Part shown: positions 63,052 through 64,000 of the stretch, piece after piece
Layout: every line of letters begins with the position of its first letter
How positions within the stretch are numbered: position 1 is the first letter of the stretch
Origin: Anoxynatronum sibiricum
Lineage (GTDB): Bacteria; Bacillota; Clostridia; Peptostreptococcales; Tindalliaceae
NCBI RefSeq assembly: GCF_039414295.1
Contig: NZ_JBCITM010000004.1
Span: 1-64,000, forward strand
DNA length: 64,000 nucleotides
Reading direction: 5' to 3'
The notes under the pieces: generated by a model
The model's input: the letters and a program-made list of their open reading frames with translations, nothing else
Told to the model about the DNA's origin: nothing
Database searches by the model: none
Made by a program: the position numbers and the translations under genes

Positions 63052-64000
63052 CTACTGAGATTTCTTTTCGTTCATGATGGCGCGAATTTTCAGCGGCAGC
63101 GAGAACAGGTTGATAAAGCCTTCTGCATCATATTGGTTATACACTTCATCCTCACCAAAAGTAACAAATTCTTCATTATAGAGGGAATTGGGAGAAGAAG
63201 AACCTGCGTTCATGCAGCTGCCCTTGTAAAGCTTCAACTTCACTTTTCCAGTGACGGTTTCCTGTGTGCTGTCAACAAACTTATCCAGCGCATCTTTCAG
63301 GGGTGTAAACCAAAGACCGTCATAAACCATCTGGGCATATTTCTCAGCCACTGTCTTTTTAAAGCTTAGGGTCATGCGATCCAACGTTAATTTTTCAAGA
63401 ATTTTATGGGCCTCGAAAAGCAGGGTGCCGCCAGGAGTCTCGTAAACCCCGCGGGATTTCATACCCACCAGTCGGTTTTCAACGATGTCGATGACACCAA
63501 TGCCGTTGGCACCGCCAATTTTATTCAGCTTTTTCAGCATTGTCACCGGATCCAGCTTTTCGCCGTCAACGGCTACTGGAATACCGGCTTCGAACTCAAT
63601 TTCCACGTAGGTGGGCTCGTCGGGGGCCTGCTCTGGAGGGGTGGTCATTTTATAGATGGACTGTTCGTGTTCGTTCCATGGATCTTCCAGATTGCCACCC
63701 TCATGGCTGAGATGCCAAATATTGCGATCGCGGCTGTAAATGTCTTTCTTCGTCACAGGAATGGGAATACCATGCTCAGTGGCAAAATCAATGCAGTCTT
63801 CACGGGATTTCAAATCCCAGGTTCGCCAGGGAGCAATAATTTTCAAATGAGGATTCAACGCTTTCACAGTGGTTTCAAAACGTACCTGGTCATTTCCTTT
63901 GCCGGTGCAGCCATGAGCGATGCCAACGGCACCTTCCTTTTCGGCAATTTCCACCAGTACTTTACCCATTAATGGCCGGGCGAAAGAAGTTCCCAGCAGA
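63052..64000 (-). CDS. argG: Argininosuccinate synthase, C-terminal part
   Basis: ArgG joins citrulline and aspartate in arginine synthesis using ATP. The visible 316 residues include FARPLMGKVL, AHGCTGKGNDQVRFE, the SRDRNIWHLSHEGG..LEDPW stretch and the C-terminal KLYKGSCMNAGSSSP region. The 5' end, including the ATP-binding N terminus, lies beyond the window edge. Confidence 0.93.
   Translation of the reverse strand, partial: LLGTSFARPLMGKVLVEIAEKEGAVGIAHGCTGKGNDQVRFETTVKALNPHLKIIAPWRTWDLKSREDCIDFATEHGIPIPVTKKDIYSRDRNIWHLSHEGGNLEDPWNEHEQSIYKMTTPPEQAPDEPTYVEIEFEAGIPVAVDGEKLDPVTMLKKLNKIGGANGIGVIDIVENRLVGMKSRGVYETPGGTLLFEAHKILEKLTLDRMTLSFKKTVAEKYAQMVYDGLWFTPLKDALDKFVDSTQETVTGKVKLKLYKGSCMNAGSSSPNSLYNEEFVTFGEDEVYNQYDAEGFINLFSLPLKIRAIMNEKKSQ

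Overview
The window reads as a chromosomal segment of an anaerobic Firmicute, most likely in class Clostridia. The evidence is strong AGGAGG-type ribosome binding sites, tRNA genes with encoded CCA ends, SLH-domain surface proteins, a Firmicutes-type LexA box, c-di-GMP riboswitches of two classes, and a metabolism of Fe-S and flavin electron carriers without any quinone-linked enzyme. I cannot name the genus from sequence alone.

Layout. 1-661 is a tRNA cluster (Val partial, Asp, Thr, Tyr, Leu, Ser, Phe). The last 46 bases of tRNA-Phe plus 52 bases downstream (616-713) recur exactly at 9953-10050, so 714-9952 looks like an island inserted at tRNA-Phe. It has no visible integrase. It carries two related c-di-GMP-II-type riboswitches, cheD, a broken sensor kinase, a 1035-aa BspA/LRR surface protein and three transposase remnants. 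10.1-24 kb holds small independent units: a rhodanese lipoprotein, a methyltransferase broken by one stop codon, a TetR/serine hydrolase pair, a flavinylated lipoprotein reductase with its own TetR, an SOS-regulated Y-family polymerase, a chemoreceptor, an MsrB, and an SLH-NlpC/P60 wall enzyme behind a canonical c-di-GMP-I riboswitch.

24-33.7 kb: a cupin/Gfo-Idh-MocA pair, then a nucleoside ABC transporter (BMP lipoprotein, ATPase, two permeases), a GntR regulator, MtnA and an MtnP-family phosphorylase. Together they look like uptake and salvage of (methylthio)nucleosides.

34.3-46.4 kb is the most notable block. Eleven co-directional, tightly packed genes run from aspartate ammonia-lyase through a fumarate reductase Fe-S/flavoprotein pair, HdrB, HdrC, HdrA, an MvhD/FlxD protein and three Flx-like Fe-S/NAD-flavin subunits to a succinate/acetate-type CoA transferase. 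The order suggests aspartate to fumarate to succinate, with reduction fed by NADH through a flavin-based electron-bifurcating Hdr-Flx complex.

46.8-54.1 kb is a LacI-controlled polyol/sugar operon (ABC transporter, zinc dehydrogenase, xylulokinase-like kinase) with twin operators. 54.2-58.8 kb, on the minus strand, is etfB-etfA-transporter-FAD dehydrogenase, an arrangement like the electron-confurcating lactate dehydrogenase/Etf systems of acetogens. 59.4-61.7 kb, on the minus strand, is a cobalamin-binding protein with the CarH-type W-x9-EH motif, overlapping a histidine kinase gene: a candidate B12-based light or cobalamin sensor. The window ends with an M19 dipeptidase and a partial argG. 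All assignments come from reading sequence and motifs; no database search was run.
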